From the NCBI GenBank assembly GCA_033557465.1, contig CM066031.1, positions 1,231,483,312-1,231,547,311 on the forward strand: a stretch of DNA of 64,000 nucleotides, written 5' to 3'. Shown piece after piece: positions 41,985 through 52,691 of this stretch. Position 1 is the first letter of the stretch. Each line of letters starts with the position of its first letter. Source of the stretch: Ichthyophis bannanicus. Its lineage: Eukaryota > Chordata > Amphibia > Gymnophiona > Ichthyophiidae. The position numbers and the translations under genes were made by a program. The notes below the pieces were generated by a model, which worked only from the letters and a program-made list of their open reading frames with translations, was not told the DNA's origin and did not search any database.

Positions 41985-43019
41985 TTATCCCCCCCATTTT
42001 ATTGCATTGGCTATTTCCTCCTCCTTTTGAATCTTTGCCTTCTTGACTACTTTGCTAGCTTCTCTAAGTTTTTCCAAATACAGATGGCTGTCTTCCTCTC
42101 TCTGTGATCTCTTGTATTTCATGAAGGCCTCCCTCTTTTTCTTCACTTTTTCAGCTACTTCTTTCGAAAACCATAGCGGTCTCCTTTTCCTTTTACCTTT
42201 ATTTACCATTTTAACAAAAAGGTTGGTTGCCCTTAAAATATCCCCTTTCAGTTTTTCCCACTGTTTTCCTACATCCCTCAGCTGTTCCTATCCAACTAAC
42301 GACTCCCTGAGGTATTGGCCCATCTTTGCAAAGTTAGTCTTCCTAAAGTCTAATATCCTCGCCTTTGAATGGATTCTAACAGCCCTAGTCATAATACTGA
42401 ACCACACCATCTGGTGATCACTGGATGCAAAATGATCTCCCACTACAACATCAGAAACACTTTCACCATTGGTAAGCACCAAGTCCAGTATGGCCCCTTC
42501 ACGTGTGGGGTCTGTTACCAATTGCCTGAATAGTTCTCCCTGTAGAGAATCCAGGATCTCCTTACTTCTAGATGATACTGCAGCAGGAATGTGCCAATCA
42601 ACATCTGGCATATTGAAATCTCCTATCAGTAGCACTTCCCCTTTCCTAGCAATGCTGCACATGTCTTCAATTAACTCTCTGTCTATCTCTTCCTCTTGTG
42701 AGGGAGGTCTGTATATCACACCAATGTAAATAGATTTCTCTTTCCCTCTTTCTAGTTTAACCCACAATGCCTCCCCTCTCCCTTTTAAGCTCTGTAATTC
42801 CAAAGCTTTAATAGTAGTTTTTACATATAGTGCCACTCCTCCTCCCCTACTTCCTACCCTGTCCTTTCTGAATAAAGTATAGCCAGGTATAGTTACATCC
42901 CAGTCATGGTTTTCTGTGAACCATGTTTCTGTAACTGCCACTAAATCCAAGTCAGCCACTCCCACCAAAGCTTCAACATCAGGTATCTTATTTCCCATGC
43001 TACGGGCATTTATACACAC
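41985..43019 (-). pseudogene. CR1 copy 2 endonuclease
   Basis: On the minus strand CINARSMGNKIPDVEALVGV, AVTETWFTENHDWDVTIPGY, IYIGVIYRPPSQEEE, LLIGDFNMPDVDWHIP and SSDHQMVWFSIMTRAV are the same APE-type motifs as in copy 1. The main frame 42288-43019 is open. A change near 42287 (a stop after REL/LVG) separates it from the Lys-rich linker 41985-42209. The 5' end is cut at 43030, before the start codon. Confidence 0.9.
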
Positions 43020-43030
43020 TGCTTTCCATA

Positions 43031-43343
43031 TGTTATGTTTTTGCTTTAAGATAACAAAAGAAGAAAACAGAAGAAAAAAATATAAAAGTAAAGTTGAAAA
43101 ATAATTATATGTCTAAAAAATAATAACAAAAAAATGGTTAAAAACCCCCTAAATGCAACAGTGTTAAGGGTCGTTGATGTGGAAGAAGGCAGGTTCAATC
43201 CAGCAAGTCTGGCTGAATAAAGGCCTCATGGAATGCTGAGACCCAGTTGCATTAGGAAGGATTTTCCATTTTTATGCAGGAGAATAAATTAATTGAACTC
43301 AAGGTAAAAGATTGAGCTGAAAAATTAATTTTAGGTTATATAA
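43031..43343. other. Unassigned AT-rich junction sequence
   Basis: It separates the CR1 5' truncation from the provirus env remnant. It is A-rich at 43060-43140. A 3' LTR for the provirus would be expected about here or beyond but is not recognised. Confidence 0.45.
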
Positions 43344-43704
43344 CTATATAGGCTCTATAAGGTGACCATATTTATTTTTTAGAGTCCATAGTTTGGCAAG
43401 AGTGGGAAAAAGAACTAAAGGATTAGAAGGTTCAGAAGCATTTATGCCGGACCACCAAGATGTCTTCTTTGTTGTGCTATTGTAAAACTTCTGATTTAGA
43501 CAGTCCAGCTGTCCAACCTTCATAGTAAGTTGTGGTCCGGTCTGAAGGTCGTGTGGCACTTATACAGGCTGCACAGGGAGGTAAGGCAAAAGTCATTTCC
43601 AAGCACTCCAAGGCTGCTGCCAAAATAAAGCAATAATAAGAATTCATAATGGGCATAGTCTCTGGAAAATTGGTGGAACTGTCGGCATCCACAACAGATA
43701 ACAA
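43344..43704 (-). pseudogene. Gammaretrovirus-like env N-terminal remnant (probable)
   Basis: Two overlapping minus-strand frames follow the integrase end. One has a hydrophobic start-like region (SYYCFILAAALECLEMTFAL). The other has VPHDLQTGPQLTMKVGQLDC and NASEPSNPLVLFPTLAKLW, with potential N-glycosylation sites (NST, NAS). The position right after the integrase end fits env surface protein. I do not see the transmembrane subunit, fusion peptide or immunosuppressive segment. The call is by position and weak composition, so env is probable, not proven. Confidence 0.5.
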
Positions 43705-44079
43705 ATGTAGAGTTGATTGTAGATCCTCAAGCTTCTGCCGTACGTAGACCTACCAGCTTTGTGGCAGGAGTAGGGCTGTAGATTCCAAAGTATCACTGTC
43801 TTCTGGGATGTCTCAGATTCTTAAAATATCATAGTACAGTCTCTCAGGCTATTATTGCCTCCTTAGAGCAGTTCACTTTTTAGGAGATCAAAACAGTTGT
43901 TTTTTTTTTTTTTTCAGAGCATTTGAACACAGTCTCTTAGAAGACTCAATTTCTTAACACAACACAGTCTATTTCTGATGATTGCAGCTTTCTCCAGATG
44001 CGAGGCTTGCCTTCAGATAAACAGACAGTCTTGAAATAGTGCAGTTTCCGAGGGACCAATAAGTCTTAGGTCCGTGGCT

Positions 44080-44690
44080 GTTGTCGTAGGGTGAGGCGCA
44101 ATGGAGTCTCAGGATGCTGTACAGTAGTCCAGTGATCAGGTTCAGAAGCAGTTGCTGGCTTTACTCGACTATGATGGATCCAAAGTTCGAATTCTGCGAC
44201 TTTTACTGCAGTTGGAGTTGACAGGATGACAACATAGGGTCCCTTTCAATGCAGGGCTAACGGTATCCTTCTCCACTCTTTGATCCACACCGAGACTCCA
44301 GGCTTGAAAGGATGCAGGGGTTCAGGCAAATTGATGGGTAATCGATTTTGTACCCAGGTATGAAGACTCTGCAAAACAGAACTTAAAACCAATAGTTCAT
44401 GTCTAATAATTTCAGATCCTATCTGTCTCACATCTCCTTTTATTCCCTATAAATAGGCTACAGATTCTCAGAATCTCAAAAAGGGGGAACTCCTAAAGAC
44501 TTAGGAGGGGCTAAGTATATCCTAAGAAGGGCTATAGGAAGAACCTGGGGCCACTTCAGGTAAACCTCTTGGCAAAGTTTGGACAACTGAGATTTCAAGG
44601 TTCTATTCATACATTCTACTTTTCCTAAAGTTTTGAAAGCTATAGGTAGTATGCACCTGATAATGTCAATATCTTGGGGCCATACTTAAT
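44080..44690 (-). pseudogene. Gammaretrovirus-like integrase, C-terminal half
   Basis: On the minus strand there is decayed core-end sequence (about 44520-44690), then RQIGSEIIRHELLVLSSVLQ, LHTWVQNRLPINLPEPLHPF and KPGVSVWIKEWRR. The typical end LHWKGPYVVILSTPTAVKVA and WIHHSRVKPATASEP follow to about 44080. The zinc-binding domain and the first part of the catalytic core with the DD residues are missing between RNase H and here, so an internal deletion has removed them. Confidence 0.88.
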
Positions 44691-44699
44691 GGACTTGCT

Positions 44700-46403
44700 T
44701 CCTAAGGTTATCCACCCTCATTATTTGTACAGGGTCCCATGTGCATGCAAGGTTGTAAGGGCATACTTGGAATCTGGGTACACATTTAGACAGAGCCCTT
44801 TTCCTATTGTTAGTGCTCTAGTAAGAGCTATCAGTTCAGCTTTCTGTGGTCAAGTTTCTGGGGCCAGGGCTGAGGACTTAACTACCAGATCAAGGGTCAC
44901 TACTGCATATCTGGCACAACAATATCCATAGTTTCTGAACAGTCATGATCAGGGGGTTCAAGACCAACTGATAACAATGTAGCAGGATTCAGAACTTGAT
45001 TGACCTTCAATTGTATCTGGGGATTTTTACGCAACATACTCTGATACTTCAACATTCGTGGATTTGTTAGCTAGTAGTTTCCTTTGTGTTTCATATTGGT
45101 TAGAACAGAGTGTGGTACAGTAACTTGAAGATTGCTCACTAGGAGGGCTGTAGCTGCAACAGCTCTCAAACAAGGGGCCAGTCTTTTGCAATCAAATCCG
45201 ATTGTTTTGACAAATAGGCTACTGGTTGTTGCCAAGATCCAATGAGATTGAGTCAACACTCCTAGAACATTTCCTTGTGACTCATGAACATAGAGATTGA
45301 AAGGGTTTCTGGACATCTGGTAGACCCAGAGCTGGGGTTGTCATCAGGGCCTTGTTCAGCTCCTGGAATGCTGCATCCTGTTCAAGTCCCCATTCCAATG
45401 GAGACTTTTCCATTCCTTTGGTAGCTTGATACAATGGTTTTGCTAGCAGCGCAAAATTGGGGATCCATATACAACATACTCTGTGGCACCCAAGAAGGCT
45501 CTCACTTGCCTCCTGGTGGTTGGAGTAGGAATACTGCATACAGCTTCTTTGCATTCTGGTCCCAGGCGTCAAATTCCGCTGGACAACTGGAATCCTAGGT
45601 ATTTAACTTGTTTGACATAATTGCACCTTAGCTCTTGAGACTTTGTATCCAGCCTCATTAAAAAGGTGCAAGAGTTCACTGGTGGCTTGTAGACATTCAC
45701 TTTCTGAGTTGGTGGTTATGAGCAAGTTGTCCACATATGGAAGTAGAATTCTTTCTCCTGGAATTACTGGATAACTTGTCAAATCTTTTGCTGAGTGAGG
45801 CGAATTTTTGAATCCTTGAGGTAATCTTGTCCAGGTGAGTTGGCCCCGCCTTCCTGTGGTGGGGTCTTGGGCTAAGCGTATGCAGAAAAAAAATCTTTTA
45901 AGTCCAGAATGGTGAAATGTGTAGCATCAGCAGAGATCAGTCCCAAGAGAATATAAGGATTTTGGTACCACTGGGTGTATAGTTTCAACTGCATCATTCA
46001 TTCTTCTTAGATCCTGTACTGGGCGGTAATCACCTGTCCCAGGCTTCTTAACAGGAAGAAGGGGGGGGGTGTTCCAAGGTGACTGGCACTCCTTTGAAAA
46101 GTCCATACTTCAATAGTTTCATTAAATGGCAGTGGATTCCTGCAATGGCTGGTCAGGGAGAGGATACTGCTTCACATGCACTGGTTCCGCTTCTGGCTTG
46201 AGGGTGACGATGACAGGGGCTATGTTCTTCGCTAGGCCAGGTGGATTATCTTCTGCCCATACTTCAGGTGGGGCTATCAGGTCGGTGGGTATACAGGAGC
46301 TGCTTGACTTCATTGGAGGTGCACTATAGAACTGCCACTCCTCTTCTCGGGGAACAGTCAGCACCATCAATCCAGCAGGCTCTGGGTTCACAGTTATTTG
46401 CAT
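44700..46403 (-). pseudogene. Gammaretrovirus-like RT and RNase H remnant
   Basis: The minus strand opens with WAEDNPPGLAKNIAPVIVTL and KPEAEPVHVKQYPLP (RT lead-in, 46122-46403). The fingers and palm (45600-46120) are heavily broken. The connection is clear at 45282-45572: CCIWIPNFALLAKPLYQATK and FQELNKALMTTPALGLPD. RNase H follows with FNLYVHESQGNVLGVLTQS, LAPCLRAVAATALLV, then YAVVTLDLVVKSSALAPET and QKAELIALTRALT (about 44790-44930). Stops and frame changes are frequent. The catalytic YxDD box was not located. Confidence 0.87.
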
Positions 46404-47060
46404 TTCTCTCTCTTCAGCAAAGGATATTTGGGCCTGGAGCTAAACAAGCATGTCTCGGCTCAGAAGTGGAATTGGACACTCAGGCATATACAAGAACTGG
46501 TGCGTTATCTTCTGTCCCCGTAGTTCACACATGTGGTTCTGCAGGATAGGCTTTGTGGCCTTAGCCCCAGTAGCTCTGACAATGGTGCTGCATTGAGAAA
46601 AACAAAGGGGCTACTGGCTTTAGTATTCTGCTCCTGTATCCCAGATATGGGCATTCACTTCTCTAATGTCCTTCTCTGCAATGGGCGCACTGACTCGCAC
46701 CCAGTTTTTACTTCCTCTGCTCCTTCGGTCAGGATAACCTCCTCCACATCATTCGACTAAAGTATCGGCAAGAAGATCTGTTCTCTTCTCCATCTTTACA
46801 CTTACTTTCTCTGTCACATTCAACAATTCACATACTTTCTGATCAACTTCCATTAACTATCATGCCCACAAATCCATCCAGTTTCTGTAATTTCTGTTTC
46901 ATATCTCTCTGGGACTGACTGACAAAAATGCAAATTCTCCTGGGCTGCTGGATCCATTGGGGCATATAGTGAAGGCTGCCTGCACTATTTGGATTCCACT
47001 TGGGGTTATCAAGACTGATGGGTCTGAATAATACTGTTCATTAGTTCAATTGAATCCTAA
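46404..47060 (-). pseudogene. Gammaretrovirus-like gag (capsid end, nucleocapsid) and protease remnant
   Basis: On the minus strand capsid-like FVSQSQRDMKQKLQKLDGFV (about 46870-46930) is followed by a nucleocapsid zinc knuckle reading C-A-H-C-R-E-G-H then a stop then RSEC (46648-46689). The C-x2-C-x4-H-x4-C spacing is kept if the stop is read as Trp. Protease-like sequence follows: ATGAKATKPILQNHMCELRG, FLYMPECPIPLLSRDML. The DTGA active site is not seen and seems deleted. Single knuckle and motif style are gammaretroviral. Confidence 0.8.
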
Positions 47061-49290
47061 AGCTTCTCAGTGTAGGAGGTATAATACAGCTTTCAATTCA
47101 GTAAATCGGTGGCAGGGGAAAAAGCACCTAAACAAGTCTGGTCAGCTGACTGGCTGGCAAACTACTTGGGAATCTGCAGGGAGGAGTCGTCCCCCCCCCC
47201 TTACCCTAGGCCCACACTGTTTCTCCTAGCAACGCTCTATCCGGGAGGGGTTTTTTTTTTTTTTTAAATGTTCTACTTCTCTGCTGTGGGCACATTAGTT
47301 CACGCCTACCGGGGGGTGACATCATCGGTGGACTGGACCCCCTCCCCCACATGTGCTTGGCTACAGACAGAGGGGCAGGCTGCATTTCCCTGTGCACTAA
47401 GCATAATAGATGTGTGTGCTCATTCTAAATAAGAACAATTTAGATAAAGTCCTTAAAATATAAAACTATTATTTTGCAACATGTTATAACAACAATCCCA
47501 ACAGAAAGCACTATAGCTCCTAACATGACGGCCACATATCTGTTACGTATGGCTGGAATAAAATTATTTGGCATGAAAACTAACTGCCAGCCGTAATCAG
47601 CATGTCTCTGCAAAAGAAATTATTATTTTATTTTTATTAAATCTTACAGTTCAGAAAGCAGATATTCAAGAGACATGAAACGGATACTTTCCCATAGCGT
47701 TGGTGGATATCTAGAATGCATATACACCCTCTTTTTTAACAATAAATATGTCTTCTATCAGGTGCTTGCCACCGTATATCAGGAAATAACGTCTTGAAAT
47801 TTAAAAGACTTTTAAAAAAACAAAGTACCCCCTTTTCCTCTGGACACGGACACACAAAATTCAAATACAGAAAAACAAATGAATTTATCTTGAATTGTAA
47901 AGGTCTTCATTAGTCACTAGTACAGAGTTTAACAATTCAAAGTAATTACCTTAAATCTTACAGTATGGGGAAGCACGCATTCAAATGACTTATACTTGTT
48001 CATAAAAACACTCCGCAAGATAAACTCTTCTTTTTTTTTTTTTTTAACTTTCAGATTTCAAAGATAAAATCCTAACACAATTTCTTATTCACTCAGAATT
48101 TAAACCATTCATTCTCAGGTTGCAATCTGGTACACTTCCAACCCAGAATGCTGCACCGTCCTTGAGGGTGAAAGGAAAAACACTTTATTTGCTCTCTCTT
48201 GTCCGTGTCAGTTAGTTTTTGAAACGACAGATATACTTCAAAAACAAAAGAACTTCTGAGTCACTGTAGTTATCACAGCTGTAAAATAATAACTAGAAAA
48301 CTAATTATAAATTCATCTCCTATCACACTTTGGTTGAATGAATCCTTTATTTTAAACAAGCAAGAGACTTTTCAATTGGGAGCTGAAGCAGTTTGCTTAG
48401 TTTCTCTATCATTTCTGTTTGAACCATAAAATACAGGGCAAAGCTAAGCCCACAAATCTAGCAGCCTATCTGACCAGAGTAAATAATCTCACCCTGCGCA
48501 CTAAACCTTAACTAGACCCTTCACCTCCTGGATAGTTCTGAAAGGTAACAATAATATAACAGGAGCAGTTGACGTAAAAATACAGACAGAGCAGAGAATA
48601 TAACTAAAAAACAGTTTACGGAGCTCCGATGAGGTTAATACGACCTTCAAACCTAAAATTCTGACTAAATATTCCTATCGAATGGTATATAATACCTGAC
48701 CATAGTAGAAGGAACATCACTATTAAAACAAAGTGAATAAAAACAGGTATAATTGTCCTAAAATAAGCTCCAATTAGCCCAGCAGCAGAACGCTGAAAAC
48801 ATGCCTTCATAGGGTTAAAAAGCACCTCTGCACAGACACGCCCCTTGTCAGTCTCACGCTGTGCTCTGCTGTAGGAAAGCTGAATGAGTGAGATATGTTC
48901 TTGATTTTTACAGTGAGTCAAGCGGTTAATTGTCATAAATTACCCAACAGAATATAAGCTTACATTATACTAGAAGGGAAACTCGTGGTTTCAACAAATA
49001 CCAAAAAACAAAGACACATAGACAAACATGCTAGCAACGTATCCCAAAAAACCCAGTCCTGTCTCTTCTGACTAGGCTATACCAAGTTCAAAATCAAAGT
49101 CAAAATCAAGAAGACGATAGTTTCACCCCGCGAATACACTATGCAGGGTTAATCGGACCGTCTTGAGAGGTGATCAAGCTCTCTTACCAAATACCAAGTT
49201 CCAAGATTCCAAGTTACAAGTTACAAGTGGCCAGTTACTAGTTCCGAGTTACAGACTGCAGTTCTGACTCATCTGTCTAGACATTCCAAA
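47061..49290. other. Unassigned, between provirus leader and gag
   Basis: Matrix and early capsid coding sequence should lie here on the minus strand but are not recognisable. There are T or A runs at 47249-47265 and 48030-48046, and AT-rich sequence at 47400-48600. An unrelated insertion is likely. One ORF at 48616-48936 is listed separately. Confidence 0.45.
48616..48936 (-). CDS. Unrecognised 106-codon ORF with a transmembrane-like segment
   Basis: The minus-strand frame starts MTINRLTHCKNQEHISLIQL. A strongly hydrophobic stretch lies at about residues 58-82 (IIPVFIHFVLIVMFLLLWSG), long enough to span a membrane, followed by a short tail. It lies between the provirus leader and gag. No family is recognised. 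It may be part of an inserted element or chance. Confidence 0.25.
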   Translation of the reverse strand: MTINRLTHCKNQEHISLIQLSYSRAQRETDKGRVCAEVLFNPMKACFQRSAAGLIGAYFRTIIPVFIHFVLIVMFLLLWSGIIYHSIGIFSQNFRFEGRINLIGAP

Positions 49291-49301
49291 CACTATACTC
49301 A

Positions 49302-49308
49302 CCGGATC
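49302..49308 (-). promoter_or_regulatory. Probable retroviral splice donor
   Basis: The minus strand reads GGATCCGGTGAGTATAGTG. GGTGAGTA fits the vertebrate 5' splice-site consensus. It lies about 245 bases downstream of the primer binding site, a normal place for a retroviral donor. Confidence 0.5.
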
Positions 49309-49550
49309 CAGTCCCCGTTCCCAAGCAAGCGCATGAGTTGGACCTCGGACTCCCCTCACAGGTTCGAGGTGTTGGCTCCGACCGGGTCCAGCACCCGCCG
49401 AGGCTTGGCCCAGCTCCCTCCGATGCAACTGGACTGGTGGCGCCTGGGAGCCGAGCCCATGTCGGAAGGGCACGAGCCCGGCAGGACCAAACCTATAGAG
49501 GCGGAAAGTCGTGGTATATCAGCTCGTATACCCTCTACTCACCACACGTT

Positions 49551-49566
49551 CTGGGCCAACGCACCA
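49551..49566 (-). promoter_or_regulatory. Primer binding site, tRNA-Gly type
   Basis: The minus strand reads TGGTGCGTTGGCCCAG. The complement of the 3' end of vertebrate tRNA-Gly begins TGGTGCATTGGCC, so this matches with one or two changes. It starts six bases after the CA that ends the LTR, as expected for the minus-strand DNA primer site. Confidence 0.8.
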
Positions 49567-49572
49567 AGAATA

Positions 49573-50216
49573 TGTAGCAGCAGAGCGCAAACAATCCAAT
49601 AATACCAGGAGTCTGTTCAGAAGGTCCAAATCATTTATTTGTGTACAAGACTCAAGCAGAATCACATTCAAAATGGCTGAGCCCTGGTTTCTAGCAAAAC
49701 AACAACGTTTATACCTTTCTTTCCCATTCTAGACATAGGCAAACTTTTCATTGGTCCCAGTAACCCTTCTTGTCCCATCTATTGGTCCCGGTACCATTAC
49801 GTAGCTATCCAATGGGGACCTTGGTCTGGGCTCAGCACCTGGTTGCTCCCCTTACAGTCCCTATTACAATGGTCAGTTCTTAGACTCTTGATACATCTTC
49901 TCTCCAAGGTCACTAGCCAGCTGGAATATGTGGGAAAGCAGGGCACTGTAACCTTTCTTACAGCAAGTTAATTAATTCCATAGAAGCTTCTCACATCCTT
50001 ATCAATACCAATTAGAGCTGTTTTCTGTCTTTTCTAAGTTTCGTTTCTGCTTAGCTATGTTCAGTTAAGCTGCGTTAAGTTTCAATTCTATGGTGGCATC
50101 ATTCAGGGGGGTTTTCATTCCTCTGGGCCTAACCATGAGCTTCATTTACAGGTCAAGCTGCTTAGGCCTGTCTGTTTAGCTCAAGCAGCGTGGATCATAG
50201 GCCTTCGCCTACCACA
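49573..50216 (-). repeat. 5' LTR of the provirus, 644 bp
   Basis: On the minus strand it starts TGTGGTAGGCGAAGG and ends GCTGCTACA, so TG...CA. A TATA box (GGTATAAACG, about 49710) precedes an AATAAA (about 49634) by about 75 bases, the normal U3-R-U5 layout. The primer site follows directly. No second LTR copy was found. Confidence 0.8.
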
Positions 50217-50529
50217 ATACACTTGCAGTTGGTATTGATCACTGATTTTCCATAAATGTTTCAGGTTTCTGCCATCATCATAATCCAATTAACAAGAAAA
50301 GACTAGAATACATTTCCCAAAGTTCATTCACAACTTCTTTGCTCTTAGCAGGTATACAACGAAAGCATTTAACTTTGATTTAGGTTTTCTACCTGGTTCT
50401 GCACAGCATTGGAGCTTTAACCCATCCCCCACCTATGGTAATGCAAAAGCTCTCTTTTCTCTGGAATCAGTGGGCCCGATATTCAAAGTGAGTAACACGG
50501 TTAGCAGACTTGCTAGCCATGTTACTCCC
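50217..50529. other. Unassigned, ends in a MITE-like piece
   Basis: No gene. At 50471-50529 GGGCCCGATATTCAAAG, then a paired TAACACGG..CCATGTTAC motif, resembles one end of a Harbinger-type MITE, probably cut by DIRS copy 5. Confidence 0.45.
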
Positions 50530-50784
50530 CTTATCTTCAGGAACAAGCAGGAATGCTTGCGCGGGAACGCTCCCCTGCATTCGATAGGAGAGTTTTTGGA
50601 GCACTCCACTGTGCCTGCGCAGCTGCCTTCCCGGCATCCTCACAGCTCTCTTCAGTTCTTCATTTTCTGTGGAGCCAGCAGGAAGTCTTTCCTGTCACCA
50701 CCGAAAAACTTTCTTTTTTTTTTTTTTCATTTTATTTCTGTGCTCTGGATAAATAAATCATTACCCAACTAGTTCCCGGTTCCA

Positions 50785-51513
50785 TGCAGTGGCAGCCAAG
50801 AAAGCAAATAGAATGCTAGGTATCATAAGGAAAGGAATGGAAAATAAAACAAAGGATATTATAATGCCTCTGTATCGTTCCACGGTACGACCGCACCTTG
50901 AATATTGTGTGCAATTCTGGTCACCGTATCTTAAAAAGGATATAGCATTATTAGAAAAGGTACAGAAAAGAGCCACCAAAATGGTAAAGGGGATGGAAGG
51001 CTACTCCTATGAAGAGAGGCTACAAAGGTTGGGGCTCTTCAGCCTGGAAAAGAGACGGCTGAGGGGAGATATGATAGAGGTCTATAAATTAATGAATGGA
51101 GTGGAACGGGTAAACGTAGATCGATTGTTTACGCTATCAGAATATAGAAAGACTAGGGGACATGTAATGAAGCTACAGGGTAATCTATTTAAGACAAATA
51201 AGAGAAAATATTTTTTACTCAACATGTAATCAAACTCTGGAATTTGTTACCGGAGGATGTGGTAAGAGCTGTTAGTGTAGCTGGGTTTAAAAAAGGTTTG
51301 GACAAGTTCCTGGAGGAAAGGTCCATAAACCATTATTAAAAAGGGACCCAGGATATCACTGCTTGACCCAATACAAGCATTGTGGAACCTGTGTCTCTTG
51401 GGGATACTGCTAGGTATGTATGACCTAGATTGGCCACTGTTGGAAACAGGATACTGGGCTTGATGGACCTTGGTCTGACCCAGTATGGCATATCTTATGT
51501 TCTTATGTTCCCA
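50785..51513 (+). mobile_element. CR1 LINE 3' fragment (second subfamily), inserted in DIRS copy 5
   Basis: The frame 50789-51229 reads VAAKKANRMLGIIRKGMENK, IIMPLYRSTVRPHLEYCVQF and WSPYLKKDIALLEKVQKRAT. After that come SYEERLQRLGLFSLEKRRLR and GHVMKLQGNLFKTNKRKYF, the CR1 RT C-terminus. A TAA at 51227-51229 lies where WNxLP would follow, but the next sequence still encodes that end out of frame. The 3' UTR (GGAAACAGGATACTGGGC) ends in TTATGTTCTTATG at about 51513. This subfamily has a different 3' end from CR1 copies 1 and 2. Confidence 0.9.
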
Positions 51514-51643
51514 TTGACGCCAGATCCCTCCCTAGATATCAGCTCTATTCTTTCTTTCTTTTTTTCTTTCATTTTTAAATTTTATTATCTTTTTCTTCAG
51601 GCAGTTCCAACACTGTTTTAGGCCTCAAGCCTGCATTTTTTGT

Positions 51644-52680
51644 TTGTCATGGATAAACATATCAGTGACTTTAAAAAGTGTTAAAAGTGCTCCGGCATTA
51701 TGTTTGGGCCTGGACCATAGGCCAAATGACTGTCCTTTGTGCGAACAAATGATCAAACGAGGCCTACTGAACAGGGCCAGGCAGTATGACTCATTGTTTG
51801 CCCTGGATTTGATTTTAGTAGCCTCGGTATCGTCGAGGGGTTCGGTCTCCTCTGCTAAAATCAAAAAGTCCAAACATAAGTCCAAATCATCCTCAGCATC
51901 AAAGTTCAATACCGAGTATCGAGATAAGTCTTACTCTCCAAGAGATGCATCGAAAGGTGCATCTGATGCTAAGAGACCTGCCAAGCAGCCCTGGTGGGAG
52001 GACCAACCCTCCAAAGCCATTCAGGGACACCAGAACGCTCCCGAGACATCGACCTCTGGAGAGCCACTGGTACTTATTTACTTATTTACATTCTCTTATA
52101 TACCGCGCTATTCTGCATCAGTGCGGTTTACATTGAACAAACTGAAATTACATTGAACAGGGCATTATAACTTGGAGATAACTATTTTACAGGGAACATG
52201 GGCTATGGAGGGTTAAGTGGCTTGCCCAAGACCACAAGGAGCACCTGTGGGACTAGAAACCCTAGTCCTTCCGGCCAAAGGTTGCTGTCCTCTAGTGGGA
52301 TTTGAACCCCCGACCTTCCGGCCTGAAGTACCTTGCCCCAACCACTAGGCCACTCCTCCACTGTGCTCTGGGATGGTGGCTTTTAGCCCATATTACAATC
52401 AACCCAAGCATCAGTGGCATCCATCAATCAGCACTTTATGGCTATTGAAAGGATCTTGGAAAAACTCCTAGCCGCTGTGGTCCCAGTGACTCAGGCACTA
52501 CCATTCGTTTTGGTACTGGTACCTGTCTGTTCGATGCCATCCATGGAAATGGTTGCATCGGGACCACTCCCGCTGATTCCACCACTTGAAACAGTATCAA
52601 GAGGACACCTTCCTCAGATTCCTCTATTTGAATCGATATTGGTGGGACCCCCTTTCTCCGATTCCTACCCTGGAACCGGT
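51644..52680 (+). pseudogene. DIRS copy 5 gag-like region
   Basis: Before the SINE, frames give MDKHISDFKK then C-x2-C-like KCSGIM. In the neighbouring frame HRPNDCPLCEQMIKRGLLNR and ARQYDSLFALDLILVASVSS appear, followed by a Lys/Ser-rich tract (KIKKSKHKSKSSSASKFN). After the SINE the sequence resumes as ASINQHFMAIERILEKLLAA and a Pro-rich segment. The cysteine pairs resemble the N-terminal knuckle of copy 2 gag. Frame changes and a stop near 51675 show decay. Confidence 0.6.
52074..52360 (-). mobile_element. CORE-SINE (MIR-like), copy 3
   Basis: Nearly identical to copy 1 at 4601-4892: B-box GGGGGTTCAAATCCCACT at about 52291-52316, core GTCTTGGGCAAGCCACTTAA, tail with AACCGC and GCGGTATATAAG and AAGTAAATAAGT. 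It is inserted in gag of DIRS copy 5. Confidence 0.87.
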
Positions 52681-52691
52681 AGGCATCATCA

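Larger units (their letters stand above)
39866..43030 (-). mobile_element. CR1-clade LINE copy 2, 5'-truncated
   Basis: It is nearly identical to CR1 copy 1 over its whole length. The 3' end at 39866 (CATAGAAACATAGAAATATG) and the 5' truncation near 43030 are clear. It contains one L2-tail insertion (41114-41448) absent from copy 1, and it lacks the LTR-like insert present in copy 1. Confidence 0.93.
43344..50216 (-). mobile_element. Gammaretrovirus-like endogenous retrovirus (class I), decayed, 3' LTR not found
   Basis: In order on the minus strand are a 5' LTR (49573-50216), a primer site matching tRNA-Gly (49551-49566), a leader with a splice-donor-like GGTGAGT (49302), gag capsid and nucleocapsid remnants (46640-47060), protease and RT/RNase H (44700-46640), the integrase C-terminal half (44080-44690) and an env start (43344-43704). 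Motifs are of the gammaretroviral type. All genes have stops or deletions. The 2 kb between leader and gag is not explained. Confidence 0.85.
50530..52680 (+). mobile_element. DIRS-like retrotransposon copy 5, 5' part only
   Basis: The left end (CAGGAACAAGCAGGAATGC, about 50538) resembles the family A terminal sequence and has the same GC-rich tract (CGGGAACGCTCCCCTGC). A T run and leader follow, then gag-like sequence (51644-52070 and 52362-52680). It is interrupted by CR1 (50785-51513) and a SINE (52074-52360). It is cut off at about 52680 by L2 copy 1. Confidence 0.75.
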
